In this document: positions 1-10,848 of the stretch, piece by piece
Layout: every line of letters begins with the position of its first letter
How positions within the stretch are numbered: position 1 is the stretch's first letter
DNA from: Molossus alvarezi
Taxonomy: Eukaryota; Chordata; Mammalia; Chiroptera; Molossidae
Reading direction: 5' to 3'
Assembly: GCA_037176705.1 (NCBI GenBank)
Contig: JBAWUJ010000040.1
Location: 496,001 to 560,000, forward strand
Length of the DNA: 64,000 nt
Translations under genes and position numbers: made by a program
The notes under the pieces: model-generated
Database searches by the model: none
The model's input: only the letters and a program-made list of their open reading frames with translations
What the model was told of the DNA's origin: nothing

Positions 1-563
1 CCCCAGGGAACTCGGCGGGACCCGGGAACGCGGCGGAAAGTTAATTCTACCGCCTCCCTCCCCGCTCTGCACAGCCCTGGAAACTCTGTAGCCAGCTAAA
101 CTCTCCGCTGAAGCTGCACAGACTCGTGGCCCCCAGGGAACTCAGTGGGACCAGGGAACTCAGTGGGAAGCTAATCCTACTGTCTCCATTACCTCCCTGC
201 ATGGGCCCTGGAAACTCTGTAGCCAGCTAAATTCTCCACTGGAACCGCACAGACTCGAGGGCACCAGGGAACTCAGCTGGACCAGGGAACACAGTGGGAC
301 CAGGGAACTCCGCGGGTCCAGGGAACTCAGTGGGAAATTATTCCCACCACCTCCCTTGCCACCCTGCATGGGCCCTCATAATGCTACTGCCTGCTAAACT
401 CTCGGCTGGAGCCACAGAGACTCCCGGAGAACAGGGGACTTGGCGGGATTAAAGTGGGTCCGCCCTGGTGCATCCAAACCCAGGAGAGGGAGCCACAAAC
501 AGCAAAACACCAACACCCACTGGGAAAACTTGGCAGACTCCAAAGCCCACTGTGATAACGAAA
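1..563 (+). promoter_or_regulatory. L1-A 5'UTR, end of a monomer array
   Basis: GC-rich sequence carries degenerate copies of the roughly 125-165 bp monomer that is clearer at 4525-5660. Each copy has CAGGGAACTC, a GGGAAGTTAATYCTACC-type core and a GAAACTCTGTAGCC segment. L1 5'UTRs hold the internal promoter for the element's RNA; the promoter role here is inferred by family. The window begins inside the array. Confidence 0.7.
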
Positions 564-1466
564 ATGGTGAGAAACAGAAACAAAAGCCAAATGAAAGATC
601 AAGAGACCTCTACAGAAGATTAAATAAATGAGGTGCAGTTAAGCAAGTTAACAGAACTAGAATTTAGAGCCATGATGTTGCGGAAGCTCAACAGCATGTG
701 TAAGGACATGAGCAACATGAGTAAAGACATACAAATGTTGAAAATAAACCATCTGGAAATGAAAAACCAACAGGAAGAAATGAAGAATGACATTTCAGAA
801 ATGAAAAACACACTGGAAGGTCTAAAAAGCAGAGTAGGGGAAGCTGAGGACCGGATCAGTAAATTAGAAGACAGGCTAGAAGAAATCAACCAATCACAAA
901 ATCAAAAGGAAAAAAAGATTAAAAAACAAGAAGAGAGCTTAAGAGAATTGTTGGACAACTGGAAACAGAATAATATTCGTATCATAGGAGTCCCTGAAGA
1001 AGAAGAAAGTAAGCGAGGGCTAGAGAATATATTCAAAGAAATAGTGACAGAAAACTTCCCTAATTTGGTGAAGGAAGAAGGCATTCAAGTTCAAGAAGCT
1101 CAGAGAGCTCCAAGTAAGAAGAACCCAAACAGGCCCACACCAAGACACATAGTAATCAAACTGCCAAAAATCCAAGACAAAGAGAGAATCCTAAAAGCAG
1201 CAAGACATAAGCAACAGGTTACCTACAAAGGAACCCCCATAAGGCTCTCAGCTGACTTCTCACAAGAAACATTACAGGCTCGAAGGGAATGGCATGAAGT
1301 AATCAAGGTCATAAAAAACAAGGATCTGAATCCAAGACTACTCTACCCAGCAAGGCTATCGTTCAAAATAGAAGGTCAAACAAAGAGCTTCCCAGACAAA
1401 ATAAGGCTAAGGGAGTACATTAGCACCAAACCAGCACTGCAAGAAATGTTAAAAGGACTGCTGTAA
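564..1466 (+). pseudogene. L1 ORF1: L1-A ORF1 (RNA-binding chaperone), one premature stop
   Basis: L1 ORF1p is the trimeric RNA-binding protein that packages L1 RNA into the cytoplasmic retrotransposition particle. The ATG at 564 gives MVRNRNKSQMKDQ, but codon 20 is TAA (621-623); the sister copy at 5855 has GAT there. From 624 the frame is open to a stop at 1464-1466. Visible parts are a coiled-coil-like N-terminal half (Glu/Lys/Leu heptads, about residues 30-110), an RRM-type start with NIRIIGVPEEEE, and a C-terminal domain with PIRLSADFSQETLQARREW. Apart from the stop the length (about 300 codons) fits the family. Confidence 0.9.
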
Positions 1467-1511
1467 TTACCAGGAGAAATGGGAAGAAAAATAGAACCAC
1501 ACTAAACAAAA

Positions 1512-3248
1512 ATGGCAATAAATAAGTACATATCAATATCCACCTTAAATGTAAATGGACTGAATGCTCCCATAAAAAGACACAGAGTAGCTGATTGGAT
1601 AAGAAAGCAAGACTCATCTATATGCTGTTTACAAGAAACCCACCTCACCACAAAAGACTCACATAGATTGAAAGTGAAGGGATGGAAAAAAATCTTTCAA
1701 GCAAATGGAAAAGAAAAAAAAGCTGGGGTAGCAATACTGATATCTGATAAAATAGACTTCAGATTGAAGGCCATAACTACAGACAAAGAAGCCCACTACA
1801 TAATTTTGAATGGATCTATCCAACAGGAAGATATAACCTTGATAAACATATATGCACCCAATATAGGAGCACCAAAATATATTAAAAATCTTCTGGAGGA
1901 CTTCAAAGGAGAAATCTATAGCAATACAATCATAACAGGGGACTTCAACACCCCACTCACATCACTGGATAGATCCTCTAGACAAAAAATTAGCAAGGAA
2001 ACAGAGACTCTAAATGAAGCACTAGACCAAATGGATTTAATAGATATCTACAGAGAACTACACCCCAAAACTACAGAATTCACATTCTTCTCAATTGCAC
2101 ATGGAACATTCTCAAAGATAGACCACATGTTAGGGCACAAACTAAGTCTCTACAAGTTCAAGAAGATTGAAATTATAACAAGCATCTTCTCAGACCACAA
2201 TGGTATGAAACTAGAAATCAATTGCAAGAAGAACATACAAAGACATTTTAACACATGGAAGCTAAATAGAATGTTATTAAACAATGAATGGGTCACTGAG
2301 GAGATCAAGGAAGAAATCAAAAACTTCCTGGAAACCAATGAAAATGAGGACACAACAATACAAAATCTATGGGATGCAGCAAAAGCAGTTCTGAGAGGAA
2401 AGTTCATAGCACTACAGGCCTACCTCAAAAAAGAAGAAAAATCTCTAATAGACTACCTAACCTCACAACTTAAAGAACTAGAGAGTAAACAAAAAGAAAA
2501 CCCCAGAGAGTAAACAAAAAGAAAACCCCAGAGCATAATTGCCAATGATATATCAGATAAGGGGTTAATTTCCAATACATATAGAGTGCTCATACAACTC
2601 CACAAAAGGAAGACAAAGAATCCAATTAAAAAATGGGCAGAGGAACTAAATAGACACCTCTCCAAACAGGACATACAAATGGCTAAGAGACATATGAAGA
2701 AATGTTCATCATCACTAATCATCAGAGAGATGCAAATCAAAACAACAATGAGGTATCACCTCACACCTGTCAGAATGGCCGCCATCAACAAATCATCAAA
2801 CAACAAGTGTTGGCGAGGGTGTGGAGAAAAGGGGACTCTAGCACACTGTTGGTGGGAATGCAGACTGGTGCAGCCACTATGGAAAACAATATGGTGTCAC
2901 CTCAAAAAATTAAAAATTGAACTCCCATTTGACCCAGTGATCCCACTTCTAGGAATATACCCTAAGAAGCCTGAAACACCAATCAGAAAGAATATATGTA
3001 CCCCCATCTTTGTAGCAGCACTATTTACAATCGCTAAGATCTGGAAACAGCCCAAGTGCCCATCAGTAGACGAATGGATTAAAAAGCTGTGGTACATATA
3101 CACAATGGAGTACTACGCAGCGGTAAGAAAGAAAGATCTCTTATCCTTTGAGACTACATGGAGGGACCTGGAAAGTATCATCCTAAGTGAAACAAGCCAA
3201 GCAGTGAAAGACAAATTTCATATGATCTCACTGATTTCTGGAATATAA
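1512..3248 (+). pseudogene. L1 ORF2: L1-A ORF2, endonuclease joined to the C-terminal end, reverse transcriptase deleted
   Basis: ORF2p is the endonuclease and reverse transcriptase of L1. The ATG at 1512 starts a complete apurinic/apyrimidinic-type endonuclease domain: the LNVNGLN start, the catalytic [20 protein letters not shown] and SDHNGMKLE motifs are all present. The frame stops at 2511-2513 inside a perfect 25-bp tandem duplication (2481-2505 and 2506-2530). Sequence then jumps to the C-terminal segment, with the Cys-rich [18 protein letters not shown] motif near 2806-2860, and ends at the stop 3246-3248. The whole RT domain, including FADD, is absent. GAGCA microhomology lies at the junction. 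Confidence 0.9.
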
Positions 3249-3961
3249 TGAACATAACAGTTTGAGGACAATCCCCTAAGGAGTGGGGAGCTGAGAGAGG
3301 GATGAACAACAGAACTTAAATGCATGGAGGCATGAACAGTGGACATGGACAACAATCAGGGGAAGGGGCAGGGAGGGAAGGGGGAGGGGGGAATCAGTGG
3401 GGGGAAAAGGAGAATCATTTGTAACAAAAATTAATCAATAAAAAAAAAATAACATTCTATTTACCTTCAAAAAAAAAAATAAAATAAAACACAGCTATAG
3501 TAAGAGACAAAGAAAGACACTACATAATGATAAAGGAAGTAATCCAACAAGAGGATGTAACCCTTGCAAACATGTATGCACCTAACATAGCAGCACCTAA
3601 ATATATGAAGCACAGCTTGATGAGATAAAGGGAGAGATCAACAATAATGCAGGAAAACTGGGGGATTTTAACACCTTATTGACATTGATAGATCCTCCAG
3701 ACAGACAGGCAACAAGGACACAGCAGCCTTCAAAAGCAAACTGGTCAGACTGCTTTAATTGATGTCTTCAGAACATTTTGCCCTGAAGCAGCAGAATATG
3801 CATTCTCTTCAAGTGCCCATGGGACATTTTCTAACAAAGACCACAAGTTAGGACTCAAAATAAGTCTCAGTAAATTTAAAAAGATAGGAATCTATCAAAC
3901 ATCTTCTCTGACCATAATGGTATAAAACTAGAAATCAATCAAAAGTAATAAACTTACATAC

Positions 3962-4240
3962 AGGTGCTGCATTAAAGAATTGTATATACCTAAAATCTAT
4001 GTAATTTTATGAACCACAATCACAACAATAAATTCAATAAAAAATAATAAAAAAACAATGAGAAGCAAAAAATTAAAAATGTTGTGAACACTGATGGTGG
4101 TGATAATTGCACAATGTCAATGCACTTAATGTTACTGAATTGTATATGTAATTATGGTTAAAATGGTAAATTTTGTGTTATATACATTGTACAATAAAAA
4201 TTATTACCTGTAGGATTAAAACAAAACAAAAATTACAAAA
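3962..4240 (+). repeat. A/T-rich ancient repeat inserted in the old L1
   Basis: This roughly 280-bp A/T-rich segment ends in AATAAAAATT and an A-rich tail. It interrupts the old L1 ORF2 between sequence equal to the SDH box and the following NWKLN-type codons. It contains a stretch (about 4115-4200) resembling the common mammalian ACTGAATTGTAC / GGTTAAAATGGTAAATTT repeat end, and a similar stretch occurs at about 18,395-18,450. The exact family is not certain. Confidence 0.45.
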
Positions 4241-4301
4241 CACACAAAGACACAAAGACTAAATAATGTTTCTAAACAATGGATGGGTTAACAAAGAGAT
4301 T

Positions 4302-4315
4302 AAGAAAAAAATCAG
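4302..4315 (+). repeat. TSD, left copy (14 bp) of the L1-B/L1-C insertion
   Basis: AAGAAAAAAATCAG lies directly before the L1-B 5' end and recurs without mismatch at 12,513-12,526 after the L1-C tail. This defines a single insertion interval of 4316-12,512. Confidence 0.85.
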
Positions 4316-5854
4316 GAGGAGAAAAAAAATGGCGGCGAAGTGAATGGAGCGACCCAGACCGTCTCCCAAGACCAAACTGGATTTACAACAAAAATATAAG
4401 GCAAACCGTCAGGAAAGGGCAGCCAAAAGACATCTTGGAGGACCACTTAACCAGAAACACCCACTCAGTTCTGGTAGGCTTGCCAGGACGGGAGAGGGGA
4501 CCGAGAGCCCATGGTCCGCAGCGGCCTGGGCAGGGGCCAGGGAACTTGGCGGGAAGTTAATCCTACCATCTCCCTTCCCACCGTGCACGGCCCTGGGAAC
4601 TCTAGCCAGCCCAACTCTCCGCTGAAGCCGCACAGACTCCTGGCCCCCAGGGAACTCGGCGGGACCGGGGAACTTGGCGGGAAGTTAATCCTACCGTCTC
4701 CCTTCCCACCATGCACGGCCCTGGGAACTCTGTAGCCAGTCCAACTCTCCGCTGAAGCCGCACAGACTCCTGGCCCCCAGGGAACTCGGAAGGACCGGGG
4801 AACTGGGCGGGAAGTTAATTCTACCGTCTCCCTTCCCACCGTGCATGGCCCTGGAAACTCTGTAACCGGCTAAACTCTCCCCTGAAGCCGCAGAGACTCC
4901 CGGCCCCCAGGGAACTCGGCGGGACCAGGAACTTGGCGGGACCGGGAAACTTGGTGGGAAGTTAATCCTACCATCTCCCTTCCCACTGTGCATGGCCCTG
5001 GAAACTCTGTAGCCGCTGAAGCCGCAGAGACTCGCAGACCCCAGGGAACTAGGCGGGACCAGGGAACTGGGCCGGAAGTTAATTCTACTGTCTCCCTTCC
5101 CACTGTGCATGGCCCTGGAAACTCTGTAGCCACTGAAGCCGCACAGACTCGCAGACCCCAGGGAACTCGGCGGGACCAGGGAACTCGGCGGGAACGGGGA
5201 ACTTGGCGGGAAGTTAATTCTACCGTCTCCCTTCCCACCGTGCACGGCCCTGGAAACTCTGTAGCGGGCTCAACTCTCCGCTGCACAGACTCCCGGCCCC
5301 CAGAGAATTCGGCGGGACCAGGGAACTCGGCAGGAAGTTAATTCTACCCTCTCCCTTCCCACCGTGCACGGCCCTGGAAACTCTGTAGCGGGCTCAACTC
5401 TCCGCCGCACAGACTCCCGGCCCCCAGGGAACTTGGTGTGACTGGGGAACTCGACGGGAAGTTAATCCTACCATCTCCCTTGCCACCCTGCATGGGCCCT
5501 GGGAACTCTGTAGCCAGCTAAACTCTCCACTGGAGCCGCACAGACTCGAGGGCACCAGGGAACTCAGCTGGACCAGGGAACACAGTGGGACCAGGGAACT
5601 CTGCGGGACCAGGGAACTCAGCGGGAAATTATTCCCACAGACTCCCTTGCCACCCTGCATGGGCCCTCGTAATGCTACTGCCTGCTAAGCTCTCGGCTGG
5701 AGCCACAGAGATTCCCGGAGAACAGGGGACTTGGCGGGATTAAAGTGGGTCCGCCCTGGGGCATCCAAATCCAGGAGAGGGAGCCACAAACAGCAAAACA
5801 CCAACACCCACTGGGAAAACTTGGCAGACTCCAAAGCCCACTGTGATAACGAAA
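4316..5854 (+). promoter_or_regulatory. L1-B 5'UTR: single-copy start plus tandem monomer array
   Basis: The first 200 bp are homologous to the 5' start of the L1 at 26,493 and include an ATGGCGGC box of the YY1 type seen in other L1 5' ends. From about 4525 to 5660 the sequence becomes a tandem array. The GTTAAT core recurs at 4556, 4684, 4814, 4961, 5078, 5213, 5337 and 5461, with a degenerate copy near 5627, so units are about 117-166 bp long. Rodent L1 promoters are also monomeric; that the array drives transcription here is inference. Confidence 0.8.
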
Positions 5855-6747
5855 ATGGTGAGAAACAGAAACAAAAGCCAAATGAAAGATCAAGAGACCG
5901 CTATAGAAGATGATATAAATGAGGTGCAGTTAAGCAAGTTAACAGAACTAGAATTTAGAGCCATGATGTTGCAGAAGCTCAACAGCATGTGTAAGGACAT
6001 GAGCAACATGAGTAAAGACATACAAATGTTGAAAATAAACCATCTGGAAATGAAAAACCAACAGGAAGAAATAAAGAATGACATATCAGAAACTGGAAGG
6101 TCTAAAAAGCAGAGTAGGGGAAGCTGAGGACCGGATCACTGAATTAGAAGACAGGCTAGAAGAAATCAACCAATCACAAAACCAAAAGGAAAAAAAAGAT
6201 TAAAAAACAGGAAGAGAGCTTAAGAGAATTGTGGGACAACTGGAAACGTAATAATATTTGTATCATAGGAGTCGCTGAAGAAGAAGAAAGTAAGTGAGGG
6301 CTAGAGAATATATTCAAAGAAATAGTGACAGAAAACTTCCCTAATTTGGTGAAGGAAGAAGGCATTCAAGTTCAAGAAGCTCAGAGAGCCCTAAGTAAGA
6401 AGAACCCAAACAGGCCCACACCAAGACACATAGTAATCAAACTGCCAAAAATTAAAGACAAGGAGAGAATTTTAAAAGCAGCAAGAGATAAGCAACAGGT
6501 TACCTACAAAGGAACCCACATAAGGCTCTCAGCTGACTTTTCACAAGAAACATTACAGGCTCGAAGGGAATGGCATGAAGTAATCAAGGTCATGAAAAAC
6601 GAGGATCTGAATCCAAGACTACTCTACCCAGCAAGGCTATCATTCAAAATAGAAGGTCAAATAAAGAGCTTCCCAGACAAAATAAGGCTAAGGGAGTACA
6701 TTAGCACCAAACCAGCACTGCAAGAAATGTTAAAAGGACTGCTGTAA
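5855..6747 (+). pseudogene. L1 ORF1: L1-B ORF1, frameshifted
   Basis: The ATG at 5855 begins MVRNRNKSQMKDQETAIEDD. The frame is open through the coiled coil to about 6080, where ISETGRS shows loss of roughly a dozen bases relative to L1-A; it closes at 6125-6127. Further indels in A-runs (about 6190) and a TGA at about 6295 follow. The RRM and C-terminal domains are readable from 6325 (NFPNLVKEEGIQVQEAQRA, then PRHIVIKLPKIKDKERIL) to the stop at 6745-6747. It would have been an RNA-binding chaperone of the L1 particle and is now a pseudogene. Confidence 0.88.
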
Positions 6748-6792
6748 TTACCAGGAGAAATGGGAAGGAAAATAGAACCACACTAAACAAAA

Positions 6793-9700
6793 ATCGCAAT
6801 AAATAAGTACATATCAATAACCACCTTAAATGTAAATGGACTGAATGCTCCCATAAAAAGACACAGAGTAGCTGATTGGATAAGAAAGCAAGACTCATCT
6901 ATATGCTGTTTACAAGAGAACCACCTCACAACAAAAGACTCACATAGATTGAAAGTGAAGGGATGGAAAAAAATCTTTCAAGCAAATGGAAAAGAAAAAA
7001 AAGCTGGGGTAGAAATACTTATATCTGATAAAATAGACTTCAGATTGAAGACCATAACTAGAGACAAAGAAGCCCACTACATAATTTTGAATGGATCTAT
7101 AAAACAGGAAGATATAACCTTGATAAACATATAAGCACCCAATATAGGAGCACCAAAATATATTAAAAAACTATTGGAGCACTTCAAAGGAGAAATCGAT
7201 AGCAATACAATCATAACAGGGGACTTCAACACCCCACTCACATCACTGGATAGATCCTCTAGACAAAAAATTAGCAAGGAAACAGAGACTCTAAATGAAG
7301 CACAAGACCAAATGGATTTAATAGATATCTACAGAGAACTACACCCCAAAACTACAGAATTCACATTCTTCTCAAGTGCACATGGAACATTCTCAAAGAT
7401 AGACCACATGTTAGGGCACAAACTAAGTCTCTACAAGTTCAAGAAGATTGAAATTATAACAAGCATCTTCTCAGACCACAATGGTATGAAACTAGAAATC
7501 AATTGCAAGAAGAACATACAAAGACATTTTAACACATGGAAGCTAAATAGAATGTTATTAAACAATGAATGGGTCACCGAGGAAATCAAGGAAGAAATCA
7601 AAACTTCCTGGAAACCAATGAAAATGAGGACACAACAATACAAAATCTATGGGATGCACCAAAGCAGTTCTGAGAGGGAAGTTCAGAGCACTACAGGCCT
7701 ACCTCAAAAAAGAAGAAAAATCTCTAATAGACTACCTAACCTCACAACTTAAAGAACTAGAGAGTAAACAAAAAGAAAACCCCAGAGCAAGTAGAAGAAA
7801 GAAAATAGTAAGGATCAGAGCAGAAATAAACGACATAGAGACCAAAGAAACAATCCAGAGGATCAATAAAACAAAGAGCTGGTTTTTCGAAAAGATAAAC
7901 AAGATTGATGGACCCTTAGCTAGAATCACCAAGAAACAAAGAGAGAGAACCCAAATACATAAAATCAGAAATGAAACAGGAGAGATAACAACTGACCCTA
8001 CAGAAATACAAAAGATTGTTAACAACGACTATGAACAATTATACGGCAACAAATTCGAAAATCTAAGTGAAATGGACAAATTTTTAGAAACACATAGTCT
8101 CCCAAAACTGGATCAGATAGAGATTGAAGACTTGAACAGACCAATAACAACAGAAGAAATTGAAGATGTAATCAAGACACTTCAAGCAAACAAAAGCCCA
8201 GGCCCGGATGGCTCACAGGGGAGTTTTACCGAACATTCAAAGAAGAACTAATACCCATTCTCCTCAAACTATTTCAAAAAATTCAAGAAGAAGGAAGACT
8301 TCCAAACTCGTTTTATGAAGCCACCATAACTCTAATTCCAAATCCAGAAAAATGCACAACAAAGAAAGAAAACTACAGGACAATATCCCTGATGAACATA
8401 GATGCCAAAATCCTGAACAAAATACTAGCAAATCGAATCCAGCAATACACCAGAAAAATTATCCACCATGACCAAGTGGGATTCATCCCAGGGATGCAAG
8501 GCTGGTACAATATTCGCAAATCCATAAATGTGATACACCACATAAATAAATGGAAGAATAAAAACCACATGATCATATCAATAGATGCTGAAAAAGCCTT
8601 TGACAAAATCCAGCATCCATTTCTGATAAAAACGCTCAGCAGTGTGGGAATTGAGGGATCATACCAAGACATAATAAAGGTCATATATGAAAGACCTACA
8701 GCCAACATCATACTCAATGGGCAAAAACTAAAAGCATTTCCCTTAAGAACAGGAACAAGGCAAGGATGCCCACTTTCGCCACTCCTATTTAACATAGTAC
8801 TGGAAGTCTTAGCCACAGCAATCAGACAGGAAGAAAAAATAAAAGGGATCCAAATTGGAAAGGAGGAAGTGAAATTGTCATTATTTGCAGATGACATGAT
8901 ACTGTACATAGAAAATCCCAAAGACTCCACCAAAAGCTTACTAGACTTAATAAATGAATTTGGCAAAGTAGCAGGATACAAAATTAACGTCAAGAAATCG
9001 ATGGCATTCTTATACACCAATGATGAACTCACAGAAAGAGAAACTAAGCAAACAATCCCATTTACCATTGCGGCAAAAAAATTAAGATACCTAGGAATAA
9101 ACTTAACCAAAGAGATAAAGGACCTATTCGCAGAAAACTACAGGTCTTTGAAAAAAGAAATAGAGCAAGATGTAAAAAAGTGGAAGAACATACCCTGTTC
9201 ATGGATTGGGAGAATTAACATCATTAAAATGTCCATATTACCCAAAGCAATCTATAGATTCAACGCAATCCCCATCAAAATACCAACGGCATACTTCAAA
9301 GAATTAGAACAATTACTTCAAAAGTTCATATGGAACCAAAAAAGGCCTCGAATAGCCACAGCAATCTTGAAAAGGAAGAACAAAGTTGGAGGGATCACAA
9401 TACCAGATTTCAGGTTATACTACAAAGCCACCATAATCAAAACAGCCTGGTACTGGCACAAGAACAGGTATATAGACCAGTGGAACAGAATAGAGAATCC
9501 AGAAATGGACCCTAGGCAATATGCTCAATTAATATTTGACAAAGGTGGCAAGAGCATTCAGTGGAGTAAGGACAGCCTCTTTAATAAATGGTGCTGGTAA
9601 AATTGGACAGCTACTTGCCGAAAAATGAAACTAGACCATCAACTTACACCCTACACCAAAATAAACTCAAAATGGATAAAAGACTTAAATGTAACTCATG

Positions 9701-10613
9701 AATCCATAAAAATCCTAGAGGAGACTGTGGGCAACAAAATATCAGACATCATACGCAGCAGAATTTTTACTGACACATCACCTAAGGCAATAGAAACAAA
9801 GTAGAAAATGAACACATGGGACTACATCAAACTCAAAAGCTTCTGCACAGCGAAAGATACAATCATCAAAACGGAAAGGCTACCCACTGTATGGGGGAGC
9901 ATAATTGCCAATGATATATCAGATAAGGGGTTAATTTCCAATACATATAGAGAGCTCATACAACTCCACAAAAGGAAGACAAAGAATCCAATTAAAAAAT
10001 GGGCAGAGGAACTAAATAGACACCTCTCCAAACAGGACATACAAATGGCTAAGAGACATATGAAGAAATGTTCATCATCACTAATCATCAGAGAATGCAA
10101 ATCAAAACAACAATGAGGTATCACCTCACACCTGTCAGAATGGCCGCCATCAACAAATCATCAAACAACAAGTGTTGGCGAGGGTGTGGAGAAAAGGGGA
10201 CTCTAGCACACTGTTGGTGGGAATGCAGACTGGTGCAGCCACTATGGAAAACAATATGGTGTCACCTCAAAAAATTAAAAATTGAACTCCCATTTGACCC
10301 AGTGATCCCTCTTCTAGGAATATACCCTAAGAAGCCTGAAACACCAATCAGAAAGAATATATGTACCCCCATCTTTGTAGCAGCACTATTTACAATCGCT
10401 AAGATCTGGAAACAGCCCAAGTGCCCATCAGTAGACGAATGGATTAAAAAGCTGTGGTACATATACACAATGGAGTACTACACAGTGGTAAGAAAGAAAG
10501 ATCTCTTATCCTTTGAGACTACATGGAGGGACCTGGAAAGTATCATCCTAAGTGAAACAAGCCAAGCAGTGAAAGACAAATTTCATATGATCTCACTGAT
10601 TTCTGGAATATAA
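6793..10613 (+). pseudogene. L1 ORF2: L1-B ORF2 (endonuclease/reverse transcriptase), several lesions
   Basis: The start codon is ATC (6793) where L1-A has ATG. A TAA at 7132-7134 follows the INI of the endonuclease, and frameshifts occur near 7600, 7650 and 8210. The RT domain (about 8390-9600) is largely open with the catalytic [11 protein letters not shown] (FADD at 8884-8895), [15 protein letters not shown] and [15 protein letters not shown] at 9598-9600 replaces the codon after CW. The C-terminal Cys-rich motif [18 protein letters not shown] is near 10,174-10,227. It is not functional in cis, but the RT core is well preserved, which indicates a fairly recent insertion. Confidence 0.9.
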
Positions 10614-10848
10614 TGAACATAACAGTTTGAGGACAATCCCCTAAGGAGTGGGGAGCTGAGAGAGGGATGAACAACAGAACTTAAATGCATGGAGGCATGA
10701 ACAGTGGACATGGACAACAATCAGGGGAAGGGGCAGGGAGGGAAGGGGGAGGGGGGAATCAGTGGGGGGAAAAGGAGAATCATTTGTAACAAAAATTAAT
10801 CAATAAAAAAAAAATAATAAAAAAAAAAAATTAAAAAAAAAAAAGAAA

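Larger units (their letters stand above)
1..3484 (+). mobile_element. L1: LINE-1 element A, 5' end outside window, internally deleted
   Basis: This is a young-looking L1 in the sense direction. It comprises the tail of a monomeric 5'UTR (to 563), an ORF1 (564-1466), an ORF2 that starts at 1512, a 3'UTR with a G-rich purine tract (about 3358-3410) and an A-rich tail ending near 3484. About 2.1 kb of ORF2, including the whole reverse transcriptase, is missing at 2531-2535. Its 3'UTR shares private variants with the L1 at 4316-10848, so the two are close sisters of one subfamily. Without reverse transcriptase it cannot move by itself. The 5' TSD lies outside the window. Confidence 0.93.
3485..4315 (+). 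mobile_element. L1: Old L1 ORF2 fragment, upstream part of an interrupted element
   Basis: A diverged L1 ORF2 endonuclease region can be followed from about 3490 to 3960 (matches to the coding sequence for [16 protein letters not shown] and the SDH box, all with stops and indels) and again at about 4255-4301. It breaks at the A-rich stretch ending in TC at 4313 and resumes at 13,359 with the next ORF2 codons, so everything between was inserted later. It is clearly older than the elements inside it. A separate non-L1-ORF insert lies at about 3962-4240. Confidence 0.8.
4316..10848 (+). mobile_element. L1: LINE-1 element B, full length with monomeric 5'UTR, inactive
   Basis: A full-length L1 of about 6.5 kb: 5' start GAGGAGAAAAAAAATGGCGGC, a 5'UTR of about 1.5 kb dominated by tandem monomers, ORF1 (5855-6747), ORF2 (6793-10,613), 3'UTR with a G-rich tract (about 10,728-10,775) and an A-rich tail (10,803-10,848). 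Both ORFs are damaged. It lies in an old L1, next to the previously inserted truncated L1-D. Its 3'UTR matches L1-A in diagnostic bases. Confidence 0.93.

Noticed and set aside
8373..9110. A 245-codon minus-strand ORF opposite the L1-B reverse transcriptase
   Set aside because: It is the antisense shadow of the conserved RT coding sequence, and similar shadows occur opposite the other L1 RT copies.
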